This document shows, in pieces, positions 1 to 13,500 of a stretch of DNA of 63,727 nt. Position 1 is the stretch's first letter. Each line of letters opens with the position of its first letter. A model generated the notes under the pieces. The model was not told where the DNA came from and searched no databases. It worked only from the letters and a program-made list of their open reading frames with translations. The position numbers and the translations under genes are program-made. The stretch spans positions 1 to 63,727 of the forward strand of contig NZ_UNOZ01000026.1 in NCBI RefSeq assembly GCF_900536025.1, read 5' to 3'. The stretch is from Pseudomonas reidholzensis. GTDB taxonomy: Bacteria > Pseudomonadota > Gammaproteobacteria > Pseudomonadales > Pseudomonadaceae.

Positions 1-620
1 GCCCGCAGCCCTTGCCGGCCTTCCTGGCCGTCACCTCGCTCCGCAAGACCGCCGTTCGGCCTCCTGAAGTCGCAGTAGATCAAGATCACAAGCCAGATCA
101 ACGGCAAGATCAAGAGCAAGGGCCTGGGCAACGGCTGGCGAATCGCTGCGCTCTCGCGGGTTTATAAGGGCGGTACAGCGCGTCAGCGCCAGAATGTGCA
201 TTGGCAGTTCCGGCCTCTTCGCGGGTAAACCCGCTCCCACAGGTTATCTGCTGACTGTAAGGCCACTGCGGTCCCTGTGGGAGCGGGTTTACCCGCGAAG
301 AGGCCAGGCTATCCACCACCATTGCCACTATCGAAGATAACGCCAGCCCAGGCGCCACCCGTAACTTGGCGACCTCAGGAGGCCGAACGGAGGTCTTGCG
401 GAGCGAGGTGACGGCCAGGAAGGCCGGCAAGGGCTGCGGGCCAGGAAGGCCCGTACAGCCCGGTCCACGCGGGAGCAAGACCGGAGTGAGGGAACCCGCA
501 GCGCAGCGGAGGGCCGTATGTGGGAGCCAGCGGTTTTTGGTTACTTTTTTCCAAGAAAAAAAGTGACCCGCCGTAAGGGCGGAAGGGGCCAGAAGCGCCA
601 CTACATCGAACGGATATACA
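1..620. repeat. composite palindromic repeat, copy A (left end cut by window)
   Basis: Non-coding stretch before pvdS. In order: part of a left arm (1-73), a degenerate run of short GATCAA-like units (73-125), a conserved block (126-209), a REP pair (210-244 and 274-305 inverted), a second block (310-365) and a right arm (366-600) ending in an A/T-rich hairpin and a ccgcc/ggcgg hairpin near 548-582. The same parts, inverted, occur at 53461-54225. The left and right arms are inverted copies of each other. Several short reading frames cross the arms on both strands, but they follow the repeat and are unlikely to be genes. Confidence 0.85.
210..305. repeat. pair of inverted 35-bp REP sequences
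   Basis: A 35-nt unit beginning CCGGCCTCTTCGCGGGTAAA (210-244) is followed 29 nt later by its reverse complement (274-305). It closely matches, from memory, the REP described for P. putida, which supports the species-group call. Such pairs can fold into a long hairpin. Confidence 0.85.
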
Positions 621-661
621 CCCAACCAACACGCCAAAACTCCAAAGTTTCAGCGCAAACC

Positions 662-1192
662 TCACGCCAAGCGGTTAGCGTTCTTGCGGCAGTGAATCAA
701 CGCATCACGGATCATGAAATTGACCAAGGTCGGCGACACCCCCAGCTCCTTGGCGATGTCCTTCTGCGGCACCCCGTGCAAGCGATACATCTCGAAGGCA
801 TAACGTGTCCGCTGCGGCAGCTCGTTGAGCGCCTCGGCGATGTCCTCGAGCGTCGCCAGGTTGATGTGCGTGGCCTCCGGCGAAGCGTTCTGGATGACCA
901 CATTCATCCCTTCCTCTTCGCTGCCAGAGTACCTCAGCTCCATCGCCTGCTTGCGGTAATGGTCGATCGCCAGGTTACGCACGATCTGGAACAGGTAGCT
1001 CAACTGCGCCTTGAACGACGAGGTGATCTGCGGCGCGGCGCTGAGCCGGAAGAACGCATCCTGCACCACGTCCTCGGCGCGTGAGCGGCAGCCGGTGATC
1101 CGTGCGGCGATCTTCACGAGGATGTTGCGATTGTCGACGAACGCTTGGAGCAGTGGTGAATCGCACTTACTTGTGGATAGTTGTTCCGCCAT
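662..1192 (-). CDS. pvdS: extracytoplasmic-function sigma factor PvdS, iron starvation
   Basis: A 176-residue ECF sigma-70 factor that directs RNA polymerase to pyoverdine biosynthesis promoters. Region 2 holds AEDVVQDAFFRL, followed by the family-typical stretch FKAQLSYLFQIVRNLAIDHY; region 4 holds QKDIAKELGVSPTLVNFMIR, a helix-turn-helix. The N-terminus MAEQLST resembles PvdS from memory (usual length about 187). The ATG at 1192 was chosen over an upstream in-frame start because AAGGTG lies at a good distance before it. A Fur-like box lies about 75 nt upstream. It stands alone, divergent from pvdL, whose promoter carries a PvdS-like site. No anti-sigma gene is adjacent; in P. aeruginosa PvdS is held by FpvR, encoded elsewhere. 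Confidence 0.95.
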   Translation of the reverse strand: MAEQLSTSKCDSPLLQAFVDNRNILVKIAARITGCRSRAEDVVQDAFFRLSAAPQITSSFKAQLSYLFQIVRNLAIDHYRKQAMELRYSGSEEEGMNVVIQNASPEATHINLATLEDIAEALNELPQRTRYAFEMYRLHGVPQKDIAKELGVSPTLVNFMIRDALIHCRKNANRLA

Positions 1193-1267
1193 GGAAATCA
1201 CCTTGTCTCTGGGGGGGAGGCAGCACACCTGTTACGGGATGCTTCCAACGACGTGCGACAAACTATT

Positions 1268-1286
1268 CGCAATGATAATTATTGTC
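1268..1286. promoter_or_regulatory. Fur box for pvdS
   Basis: The core AATGATAATTATTGTC matches about 14 of 19 positions of the Fur consensus GATAATGATAATCATTATC. It lies upstream of pvdS, which is repressed by iron-loaded Fur in pseudomonads. Confidence 0.75.
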
Positions 1287-1395
1287 AAATGCGAAAACTA
1301 ATCAGTCCCTAGTCGCATCGGTTCTAATGCCAGCCGTGTGAACCGGTTCACCTCACGCGCTACAAAGCCGCTGTGCCGCTGCCCGCCAGCGGGGC

Positions 1396-1419
1396 TTAAT
1401 TTTCCGCCCGCCCATCCGT
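1396..1419 (+). promoter_or_regulatory. PvdS-type promoter (near consensus) of pvdL
   Basis: TTAAT, 16 nt, CGT, against the consensus TAAAT-N16-CGT. It is one mismatch from the four exact sites elsewhere in the window and lies 92 nt before the pvdL start. The 318-bp pvdS-pvdL gap otherwise holds only the Fur-like box. Confidence 0.65.
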
Positions 1420-1510
1420 TCCTCTGTGTACATCCGGCTGCCGAACGTTGCCCACCGACCTTGCGTGGCGCCGCTCGGCGCGACTTACCCAGACACTGGC
1501 AGGAACACCC

Positions 1511-4500
1511 ATGACGGACGCCTTCGAACTCCCGCACTCGCTGGTCCAGGCCCTGGCGCAACGCGCCGCGCAGACCCCGGAGCAGATCGCCCTGCGCTTT
1601 CTGGCCGACGATCCCCGCGAGCAGGCCGTGCTCAGCTACCGCGATCTCGACCTGCGCGCCCGCACCATCGCCAGCGCCTTGCAGGCGCGCGCCGACTTCG
1701 GTGACCGGGCAGTGCTGTTGTTTCCCAGCGGGGCAGACTACGTCGCGGCGTTTTTCGGCTGCCTGTATGCCGGGGTCATCGCCGTGCCGGCCTATCCGCC
1801 CGAGTCGTCGCGGCGCCATCACCAGGAGCGCCTGCTGTCGATCATCGACGACGCCCAGCCACGCCTGCTGCTGACCGTAGAAAGCCTGTGTGACAGCTTG
1901 CAGGGTCTCGACGGCCTGGCCGGACAGGGCGCGCCAGGGCTGCTCGCGGTCGACCGCCTGGACCCGGCGCTGGCCAGCGACTGGCGCGCGCCGCAGTTGG
2001 CCAGCGACAGCATCGCCTTTCTCCAGTACACCTCCGGCTCCACCGCACTGCCCAAGGGCGTGCAGGTCAGCCACGGCAACCTGGTGGCCAACGAACAGCT
2101 GATCCGCCACGGTTTCGGCATCGACCTGAACCCCGACGACGTGATCGTCAGCTGGCTGCCGCTGTACCACGACATGGGCCTGATCGGCGGGCTGCTGCAA
2201 CCGATCTTCAGTGGTGTGCCCTGCGTGCTGATGTCACCGAGCTACTTCCTCGCCCGCCCGCAACGCTGGTTGCAGGCGATCAGCGATTACCGCGGGACCA
2301 TCAGCGGTGGCCCGGACTTCGCCTACCGCCTGTGCAGCGAGCGGGTCAGCGAAGCGGCCCTGGCCGGGCTCGACCTGAGTGGCTGGCGTGTGGCCTATTC
2401 CGGCTCCGAGCCGATCCGCCAGGACAGCCTCGAGACCTTTGCCAACAAGTTCCAGGCGTGCGGGTTCGACCCGCGCAGCTACTTCGCCAGCTACGGCCTG
2501 GCCGAGGCCACCCTGTTCGTCAGCGGCAGCCGCCGGGGCCAGGGCATCGCCGCCCTGGAGATCGACGCCGAGGCGTTTGCCAACCACCGCGCCGAGCCCG
2601 GCAAGGGCAGCGTGCTGATGAGCTGTGGCTACGCGCAACCGGAGCACGCGGTGTGCATCGTCGAGCCGCAGCAACAGAGGGTGCTTGGTGACAATCAGGT
2701 GGGTGAGATCTGGGCGGCGGGCCCGAGCATCGCCCTGGGCTATTGGCGTAACCCTGAAGCCAGCGCGCGGACCTTTGTCGAGAGGGACGGCCAGACCTGG
2801 CTGCGCACCGGCGACCTGGGCTTCATCCGCGAGGGCGAGGTGTTCGTCACCGGGCGGCTCAAGGACATGCTCATCGTGCGCGGCCAGAACCTCTACCCGC
2901 AGGACCTGGAAAAGACCCTCGAGCGCGAGGTCGAGGTGCTGCGCAAAGGCCGAGTGGCGGTGTTCGCGGTCGACGATCAGGGCGAGGAGGGTATCGGCGT
3001 CGCGGTCGAGATCAGCCGCAACGTACAGAAGGCGCACACCTCCGAACAGCTGATCAAGACCCTGCGCCAAGTCATCGCCGACGCGTGCCGTCAGGCACCG
3101 GCAGTGGTCCTGCTGCTCAACCCGGGCGCCTTGCCCAAGACCTCCAGCGGCAAGCTGCAGCGCTCGGCCTGCCGCCTGCGCATGGGCGACGGCAGCCTGG
3201 ACTGCTACGCCCGCTTCCCGTCAGCAGCAGCGGCCGCCGAGCCAGCGCTGGCCGGCGATGCACTGCAAGGCCGTATCGCCGCGATCTGGCGCGAGCTGCT
3301 CAAGGTCGAATCGGTGGCGCCCGACGATCACTTCCTGCTGCTCGGCGGCAACTCGATCGCCGCTACCCAGGCCACCGCGCGCCTGGCCGACGAGCTGGGC
3401 ATCGAGCTGAACCTGCGGACCCTGTTCGAGGCCCCGGTACTGGCCGACTACAGCGCTGCCGTGGCCGCGCTCGTCGCCGCAGGCGGGCAGGCCAGCGCGG
3501 CTATCGACGCGTTGGGCCGTGGCCAGGCCTTGCCGCAGTCGCTGGCGCAGAACCGCCTGTGGCTGCTCTGGCAGTTGCAGCCGCAGTCGGCCGCCTACAA
3601 CATCCCGGCCGGCCTGCACCTGCGCGGCGAGCTGGACGTGGCCGCGCTGGAAGACAGCTTCCAGGCTCTGGTGGCCCGACATGAGGCGCTGCGCACGCTG
3701 TTCAGCGAAGCCGATGGCCAGGCGCTGCAACGGGTGCTCCCGGAGCAGCGTTTCAGCCTGCGTCGCCTCGACCTCGAAGGCCTCGACAGCGACACCGTCA
3801 CCGCCCGGCGCGAGGCCGAGGCGCAACAGCCGTTCGACCTGGTCGAGGGGCCGTTGCTGCGAGTGACCCTGGCCCGCCTGGACGACGAGGACCATCAGCT
3901 CTGGGTGACCCTGCACCACATCGTTGCCGACGGCTGGTCGCTGAACATCCTGCTCGGCGAATTCGCCAAGCTCTACGCCGCCCGCTGCCAAGGCCAGCAG
4001 GCCAGCCTGCCGGCACTGCCGCTGGGCTACGCCGACTACGGCGTCTGGCAGCGCCAATGGCTGGCCGACGGCGAGGCCGCGCGCCAGCTTGCCTACTGGC
4101 AGCAGCAGTTGGGCGATGAGCTGCCGGTGCTCGACCTGGGCACCGACCACCCACGCGCCAGCCAGCGCGACCACCGCGCGGCGCGGCTCAGTGTGAAACT
4201 GCCGAACGCCCTGGCCGACGCCGTCAGAGGCCTGGCCCGCGACCAGCAGGCCAGCCTGTTCATGGTCCTCCTGGCGGCCTGGCAGGGCCTGCTGCACCGC
4301 TATACCGGGCAAGCCGAGATCCGCGTCGGCGTGCCCAACGCCAACCGCCCGCGCCTGGAAACCCAGGGCATGCTTGGCTTCTTCATCAACACCCAGGTGC
4401 TGCGCGCCCAGTTCGACGGCCGCCAGCCGTTCGCCGCGCTCCTGGCCCAGGTGCGCCAGGCGACCTTGCAGGCCCAGGCGCATCAGGACCTGCCCTTCGA

Positions 4501-7500
4501 GCAACTGCTCGAAGCGCTGCCGCAGGGCCGTGAGCAGGGCCTGTTCCAGGTCATGTTCAACCACCAGCAACGCGACCTTTCGGCCCTGCGGCGGCTGCCT
4601 GGGCTGCTCGCCGAAGAGCTGCCGTGGCACAGCCGCGAGGCCAAGTTCGACCTGCAGCTGCACAGTGAAGAGGACCATCAGGGCCGCATCACCCTGGCCT
4701 TCGACTACGCCGCCGAGCTGTTCGAGGCGAGCACCGTCAAGCGCCTGGCCCAGCACCTGCTGGCCTTGCTCGAGCAGGTCAGTGCGCAACCGCAGCTCGC
4801 CCTGGGCGAGGTCCAGCTGCTCGATGAGCAAGCGCGTGCCCAGTTGCTGAGCTGGGGCCAGGCGCCCGCCCCAGCGGCGCAGCGCCTGCTGGTCGAGCAG
4901 CTCAACGAACAAGCCCGGCTGACCCCGCAGCGCACTGCCTTGGTGTGGCAGGGCGGCAGCCTCGACTACACAACCTTGCATCAGCAGGCCAACCGCCTGG
5001 CGCACTACCTGCGCGACAAGGGTGTCGGCCCCGACACCTGCGTGGCGATCGCCGTGGAGCGCTCGCCGCAGTTGCTGGTTGGCCTGCTGGCGATTCTCAA
5101 GGCTGGCGGCGCGTACGTGCCGCTCGACGTCGACTACCCCGCCGAGCGCCTGGCCTACATGCTCGGCGACTGCGGTGCGAGCCTGCTGCTGAGCCACAGC
5201 AGTCTGCTTGAGCGCCTGCCGCAGGTCAGCGGAGTGAGTGCCATCGCCCTCGACCAGCTGCACCTGGAGAGCTGGCCAAGCCATGCCCCGGGCCTGCACC
5301 TGGACGGCGACAACCTCGCCTACGTGATCTACACCTCCGGCTCCACCGGCCAGCCGAAAGGCGTGGGCAACACCCACGCAGCCCTGGCCGAGCGCCTGCA
5401 ATGGATGCAGGCCACCTACGCGCTGAACGACAGCGACGTGCTGATGCAGAAAGCCCCGATCAGCTTCGACGTGTCGGTGTGGGAGTGCTTCTGGCCGCTG
5501 ATCACGGGCTGCAAACTGGTACTCGCCGGCCCCGGCGAGCACCGTGACCCGCAGCGCATCGCCGAGCTGGTGCAGCAACACGGCGTGACCACGCTGCACT
5601 TCGTCCCGCCGTTGCTGCAGGTGTTCGTCCAGGAGCCGCTGGCTGCTGGTTGCACCAGCCTGCGCCGGTTGTTCTCGGGCGGCGAGGCGCTGTCGGCGGC
5701 CCTGCGCGACCGTGTCCTGCAACGGCTGCCGCAGGTGCAACTGCACAACCGCTATGGCCCGACCGAAACCGCCATCAACGTCACCCACTGGCACTGCCAG
5801 GCCGAGGACGGCGAGCGCTCGCCGATCGGTCGCCCACTGGGCAACGTGCTGTGCCGTGTACTGGATGACCAGCTGGAGCTCAGCGCCCCGGGTGTCGCCG
5901 GCGAACTGTGCCTCGGTGGCGCGGGCCTGGCACGGGGTTACCTGGGCCGGCCAGGGCTCACCGCCGAGCGCTTTGTGCCCCAGCCCGACGGCAACGGCGA
6001 GCGCCTCTACCGCAGTGGCGACCGTGCCCGCTGGCTGGTCCAGCACGGCGCCCTGGAGTACCTCGGACGCCTCGATCAGCAGGTCAAGGTGCGCGGTTTC
6101 CGGGTCGAGCCTGAGGAGGTCCAGGCCTGCCTGCTGGCCCAACCGGGTGTCGAACAGGCGTTGGTGTTGATCCATCAGGACGCCGTGGCCGCGCAATTGG
6201 TCGGTTACTACAGCGGCCTCGAGCAGACCGACGTGTTGCTGGCCGCCCTGGCCGAGCGCCTGCCGGCCTACATGGTGCCGGCGCAACTGATCCACCTTGC
6301 CCAGATGCCCCTGGGCCCGAGCGGTAAGGTCGAGCGCAAGGCGCTGCCGGCGCCGGTCTGGCAGCAGCGTGAACACGTCGAGCCGCACACCGCGCTGCAA
6401 CGACAGGTGGCGGCGATCTGGCGTGAAGTGCTCAACCTGCCGCGGGTCGGCCTGCACGACGACTTCTTCGCCCTTGGCGGCCACTCGCTGCTGGCGACCC
6501 AGATCGTCTCGCGCACGCGCCAGGCACTGGATGTCGAACTGCCGCTCAAGGTGCTGTTCGATGCCAGCGAGCTGGCGGCGTTCTGCAGCGAGATCGCCAG
6601 CCTGCAAGCGCGTGGCGCGCGCAACCAGCAGGGTGAGATCGCCCGTGTCGACCGTCGCCAGGCGGTGCCGCTGTCGTACTCCCAGCAGCGCATGTGGTTC
6701 CTCTGGCAGATGGAGCCCGCCAGCCCGGCGTACAACGTTGGCGGCATGGCCCGCCTGCGCGGGACCTTGCATGTGGACGCGTTCGAGCGCGCCCTGCAGG
6801 CGCTGATCGTGCGCCACGAGACCCTGCGCACGACCTTCCCGAGCATCGATGGCGTGCCCTACCAGTGCGTGGCCGCAGACAGCCCGCTGCAGGTGCAGTG
6901 GCATGACTTCTCCAGCGTGCCGGGCGCAGACCGCGAGCAGCGCTTGCAAGCGCTGGCCGATGCCCAGGCGCACCAGCCGTTCGACCTCGAGCGCGGGCCG
7001 CTGCTGCGTGCCTGCCTGGTCAAGGCCGGCGAGCGCGAGCATTACTTCGTGCTGACCCTGCACCACATCGTCACCGAAGGCTGGGCGATGGACATCTTTG
7101 CCCGCGAACTGGGCGAGCTGTACGAGGCCTTCGTCGACGAGCGCGAGTCGCCGTTGGCGCCCTTGGCGGTGCAGTACCTGGACTACAGCGTGTGGCAGCG
7201 CCAGTGGCTCGAAGGCGGGGAAGGGCAGCGTCAGCTGGCCTACTGGAAAGCCCGTCTGGGCGATCAGCATCCGGTCCTCGAACTGCCCAGCGACCGCCCG
7301 CGGCCTGCGGTGCAAAGTCATCAGGGCGAGCTCTATCGCTTCGACCTGGCCCCGGCCCTGGCCGAACGCGTGCGCAGCTTCAACAGCGAGCGTGGCCTGA
7401 CCCTGTTCATGACCATGACCGCCACCCTGGCGACCCTGCTGCACCGCTACAGCGGCCAGCGCGACCTGCGCATCGGCGCGCCGGTGGCCAACCGCATCCG

Positions 7501-10500
7501 CCCGGAAAGCGAAGGCCTGATCGGCGCCTTCCTCAATACCCAGGTGCTGCGCTGCGAGCTCGACGGGCAGATGAGCGCCGAGCAGTTGCTCGAGCAACTG
7601 CGTGAGCGCATCGTCGAAGGCCAGTCGCACCAGGACCTGCCGTTCGACCAACTGGTCGAAGCGCTGCAACCGCCGCGCAGCACCGCCTACAACCCGCTGT
7701 TCCAGGTGATGTGCAACGTCCAGCGCTGGGCCTTCCAGCAGAGCCGCGAGCTGGCCGGCATGCAGGTCGACTACCTGGTCAACGACGCCAGCGCGACCAA
7801 GTTCGACCTGTACCTCGAAGTCACCGACCTCGATGGCCGCCTGGGCTGCTGCCTGACCTACAGCCGCGACCTGTTCGACGCGCCGCGCATCGCGCGCATG
7901 GCCGAACACTGGCAGCAGTTGCTGATCGGCCTGCTCGACAATCCGCAACAGCGTCTGTGCGAACTGCCGATGCTCAGCGCAGCCGAGCAGCAGGTGCTGG
8001 TCGGCCAACTGCAGGGCGAGCACGACTTCGACCTGGGCCATACCCTGCACGGTCTGTTCGCGGCACAGGCCGCGCGCACCCCCGATGCGCGGGCGCTGAC
8101 CTTTGCCGGTGCGCACCTGACTTACGCCGAACTGGACCAGCAGGCCAACCGCCTGGCGCGGGCCCTGCGCGAACGCGGGGTTGGCCCGCAAGTGCGCGTG
8201 GGCCTGGCGCTGGAGCGCTCGCTGGAGATGGTCGTCGGCTTGCTGGCGATCCTCAAGGCTGGCGGCGCCTACGTGCCGCTGGACCCGGAATACCCGCTCG
8301 ACCGCCTGCACTACATGATCGAGGACAGCCGCATCGGCCTGCTGCTGGGCCAGCGAGCGCTGTTCGATACCCTCGGTGAGTTGCCGGCGGGCGTGGCGCG
8401 CTGGAGCCTGGAAGACGACGCCGGCTCGCTGGCTGCCTACAGCGACGCCGCACTCGACAACCTCAACCTGCCACAGCATCAGGCCTACCTGATCTACACC
8501 TCCGGCTCGACCGGCAAGCCCAAGGGCGTGGTGGTCAGCCACGGTGAAATCGGCATGCACTGCCAGGCGGTGATCGACGCCTTCGGCATGCGCAGCGATG
8601 ACTGCGAGCTGCACTTCTACTCGATCAATTTCGACGCCGCCACCGAGCGTCTGCTGGTGCCGCTGCTGTGCGGTGCGCGGGTGGTATTGCGCGCCCAGGG
8701 GCAGTGGGGCGCCGAGGAGATCTGCCAACTGGTGCGCGAGCAGCAGGTGAGCATCCTCGGCTTCACCCCGAGCTACGGCAGCCAATTGGCGCAGTACCTG
8801 GCCAGCGTGGGCGAGCAGCTGCCGGTGCGCCTGGTGATCACCGGCGGCGAAGCGCTGACCGGCGAGCACCTGCAACGGATCCGCCAGGCGTTCGCCCCGC
8901 AGCAGTGCTTCAACGCCTACGGCCCGACCGAAACCGTGGTCATGCCGCTGGCCTGCCTGGCCCCCGAAACCCTGCCCGCAGACGCTGGCAGCGTACCGAT
9001 CGGCCGCCTGATCGGAGCCCGCAGCGGGTATGTGCTCGACGAGGACCTGGCGCTGCTGCCGCAAGGCGGCATTGGCGAGCTGTACGTCGGTGGTGCGGGC
9101 CTGGCGCAGGGTTATCACGACCGCCCTGGGCTGTCCGCCGAGCGCTTTGTCGCCGACCCGTTCAGCCTTGACGGCGGTCGCCTGTACCGCACCGGCGACC
9201 TGGTCCGGCTGCGGGCCGATGGCCTGGTGGAATACGTCGGCCGCGCCGACCAGCAGGTGAAGATCCGCGGCTTCCGCATCGAACTGGGCGAGATCGAAAG
9301 CCGCCTGCAAGAGCAGCCCGAAGTCGACGAGGCGGTGGTGCTGGCGCTGGACCTGCCGGGTGGCAAGCAACTGGTCGGCTACCTGGTCTGTGCCCAGGCC
9401 AACGCCGATGCGCACACCCAGGCCAGCCTGCGCGAAGCGGTCAAAACGCACGCCCGCCGTCACCTGCCGGACTACATGGTACCGGCGCACCTGGTGCTGC
9501 TCGCGCAACTGCCGCTGATGGGCAACGGCAAGCTCGACCGCCGCGCCTTGCCGGCACCGGACCTGGAGCAGGCACAACAGCATTACCTGGCGCCGAGCAA
9601 TGAACTCGAGGCGCAATTGGCGCAGGTCTGGCGCGACGTGCTCAACGTGGCCCGGGTCGGCGTGCAGGACAACTTCTTCGAACTGGGCGGCGACTCGATC
9701 CTGTCGATCCAGGTGGTCAGCCGCGCCCGCCAGCTGGGCCTGCAGTTCACCCCGCGTGACCTGTTCCAGCACCAGACCATCCAGGCCCTGGCCGGGGTTG
9801 TCAGCCGCAGCGCGGCGCCGAGCGACATCGACCAGGGCGTACGCCAGGGGCACACCGCGCTGACGCCGATCCAGCACTGGTTCTTCGACAGTGACGTGGT
9901 GGCGCCGCAGCACTGGAACCAGGCCGTGCTCCTCGAAGCGCGTCAGCCGTTGCAGGCTGAAACCCTGGAGCAGGCGCTGGCGGCTTTGCTCGAGCACCAC
10001 GACAGCCTGCGCCTGCGCTTCACCCAGGTGAACGCGCGCTGGCAGGGCGAGTACGCCGCGCCGGTTGACCAGCCGCTAGTGCGCACCGCCAACGTGGTCA
10101 GCTTCGATGACTGCCAGGCGCTGTACACCGAGCTGCAACGCAGCCTCGACCTCGAGCAGGGGCCGCTGTTGCGTGCGCTGCTGGTCAGTGACCCGGCGGG
10201 CGCCCAGCGGCTGCTGCTGGCGATCCATCACCTGGTGGTCGATGGCGTGTCCTGGCGGGTGCTGCTCGAAGACCTGCAGGCGCTCTACCGGGGCGACACG
10301 CTGGCCGCCAAGACCCACGCCATGAGCGACTGGGCGGCACGCTTGGCGAGCTATGCCGGCAGCGATTCGCTGCGCGACGAGCGTGATTGGTGGCAAGGCC
10401 AGCTGGCCAGTGTCCGCCACGAACTGCCCTGCGATCACCCACAAGGCGGCAACCTCCATCGCCACGCCCAGACCCTGGCCATCGGCCTCGACGTCGATCA

Positions 10501-13500
10501 GACCCGCCAGTTGCTGCAACAGGCTCCGGCCGCTTATCACACCCAGGTCAATGACCTGCTGTTGACCGCCCTGGCGCGCACCCTGTGCCGCTGGAGTGGT
10601 GACGACGAGGTACTGGTGCAGCTCGAGGGCCACGGTCGCGAAGGGCTGTTCGAAGACATCGACCTGACCCGCAGCGTCGGCTGGTTCACCAATGCCTATC
10701 CGCTGGCCCTGAGCCCGCAGCCCGGTGACGACGACGCAGCTCGCGCCGGCTCGATCAAGCGCATCAAGGAGCAACTGCGCCAAGTGCCGCACAAGGGCAT
10801 TGGCTACGGCGTGCTGCGCTACCTGGCCGATGAGGCGGGTCGCGAAGGCATGGCCGCGCTGCCGCAGGCGCGGATCACCTTCAACTACCTCGGCCAGTTC
10901 GACCAGCAGTTCGATGCCAATGCGCTGTTCCAGCCATTGGAGGCGCCGGCGGGCCTGGCCCATGACCTGGACGCGCCGCTGCCGAACTGGCTCAGCGTCG
11001 ATGGCCAGGTGTACGGCGGCGCCTTGCAGCTGCGCTGGACCTTCAGCACCGAGCGCTACGACGAAGCGACCATCGCCACCCTGGCCGAGGCCTATCGCCA
11101 GGAGTTGCTGGCGCTGGTCGCGCACTGCCTGGTTGACGGCAACGGCAGCTTCACGCCGTCGGACTTCCCGCTGGCGCAGCTGGACCAGGCGCAGATCGAC
11201 AGCCTGCCGGTCGCGGCCGCCGAGATCGAAGACGTCTACCCGATGACGCCGATGCAGGAGGGCATGCTGCTGCATACCCTGCTGGAGCCGGGCACCGGCA
11301 TCTACTACATGCAGGACCGCTACCGGATCAACAGCGCGCTCGACCCGCAGCGCTTCGCCCAGGCCTGGCAGGCCGTGGTCGCCCGGCATGAGGCGCTGCG
11401 TGCCTCGTTCAGCTGGAGTGCCGGCGAAGCGATGCTGCAGATCATCCACAAGCCGGGCAACACGCCGGTCGACTACCAGGACTGGCGCGGCCTCGATGAC
11501 GAGGCCCAGGAGCAGCGCCTGCAAGCCTTGCACAAGCAGGAACGCGAGGCGGGCTTCGCGCTGCTCAGCCAGGCGCCGTTCCACCTGCGCCTGGTGCGCG
11601 TGGCCGATGAGCGTTACTGGTTCATGATGAGCAACCACCACATCCTCATCGATGCCTGGTGCCGCTCGCTGCTGATGAACGACTTCTTCGAGCTCTACCA
11701 GGCCCTTGGCGAAGGCCGCCAGGCGCAGTTGCCGGTGCCGCCGCGCTACCGTGACTACATCGGCTGGCTGCAACGCCAGGACCTCGACGAAGCGCGCCAG
11801 TGGTGGCAGGCCAACCTGGCCGGCTTCGAGCGGGCCACGGCGATCCCCAGCGACCGGCCGTTGCGCCATGACCATGCCGGTGACGGCATGCTCGTCGGCG
11901 ACTGCTACACCCGCCTCGAGGTACAGCAAGGGGCGCGTCTGCGCGAGCTGGCGCAAGCGCACCAGCTGACCATCAACACCTTTGCCCAGGCGGCCTGGGC
12001 GTTGGTCCTGGCGCGCTACAGCGGCGAACGCGACGTGGTCTTCGGCGTCACCGTGGCCGGGCGCCCGGTGAGCCTGCCGCAGATGCAGCGCACCGTCGGC
12101 CTGTTCATCAACAGTGTCGCCCTGCGCGTGCAACTGCCGGCTGCCGGCCAACCACAGAGCGTCCGTCAGTGGCTGCAAGGCCTGCTGGAGCGCAACATGG
12201 AGCTGCGCGAGTACGAGTACCTGCCGCTGGTAGCGATCCAGGAGCGCAGCGAGCTGCCCAAGGGCCAGGCGCTGTTCGACAGCCTGTTCGTGTTCGAGAA
12301 CGCGCCGGTGGAAACCGCCGTGCTCGACCATGCCCAGCACCTCAACGCCAGCTCCGACTCGGGCCGGACCCACACCAACTTCCCGCTGACCGCAGTGTGC
12401 TACCCCGGCGATGACCTGGGCCTGCACCTGTCGTTCGACCAGCGCTACTTCGACTATTCGACCGTCGAGCGCCTGCTGGCCGAGTTCAAGCGCCTGCTGC
12501 TGGCGCTGGTCGAGGGCTTCGAGGGTGACGTCGATGCGCTGCCGTTGCTGGGCGCCGAAGAGCAGCGTTTCCTGCTCGACGACTGCAACCGCAGCGAGCA
12601 CGCCTACAGCCTGGAACAGAGCTATGTGCAGCTGTTCGAAGCGCGGGTCGCGGCGCACCCCGAGCGCATCGTCGCGCGCTGCCAGGCGGCCAGTTTCGAC
12701 TACGCCGGGCTGAACCTCGCGGCCAACCGCCTGGGCCATGCGCTGGTCGCGGCCGGGGTCAGCGTCGACCAGCCGGTGGCGCTGCTGGCCGAGCGTGGCC
12801 TGCCGCTGTTGGGCATGATCGTCGGCAGCTTCAAGGCCGGTGCCGGTTACCTGCCGCTGGACCCGGGCCTGCCGGCGGCGCGCCTGCAGCGCATCGTCGA
12901 GCTGAGCCGCACACCGGTGCTGGTGTGCAGCGCGGCCCACGCCGAACAGGCGCGGCAACTGCTCGACGAAGTGGCAGGCGTGGCACGGCCCAAGCTGCTG
13001 GTCTGGGAAGAGGTCCAGGGCAGCAATGTCGCCAGCCACGACCTTGGCATCCACAGCGGGCCGGACAACCTCGCCTATGTGATCTACACCTCCGGCTCCA
13101 CCGGCTTGCCCAAAGGGGTGATGGTCGAGCAGCGCGGCATGCTCAACAACCAGCTGAGCAAGGTCCCGTACCTGGCACTGGATGAGCACGACGTGATCGC
13201 CCAGACCGCCTCGCAGAGTTTCGATATCTCGGTCTGGCAGTTCCTCGCCGCGCCGTTGTTCGGGGCCCGTGTGGAGATCGTGCCGAACGCCATCGCACAC
13301 GACCCGCAAGGCTTGCTGGCGCATGTCGAGGCCACCGGCATCACCGTGCTGGAAAGCGTGCCGTCGCTGATCCAGGGCATGCTCGCCAGCGAGCACCAGG
13401 CCCTCGACGGCCTGCGCTGGATGCTGCCGACCGGTGAGGCGATGCCGCCTGAATTGGCTGCGCAGTGGCTGCAGCGTTACCCGGCGATCGGCCTGGTCAA

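Noticed and set aside
110..637. Apparent protein genes in the repeat copies at both ends (also at 53477-54277)
   Set aside because: The frames track the repeat on both strands, recur with each copy and have no credible start sites; treated as repeat DNA.
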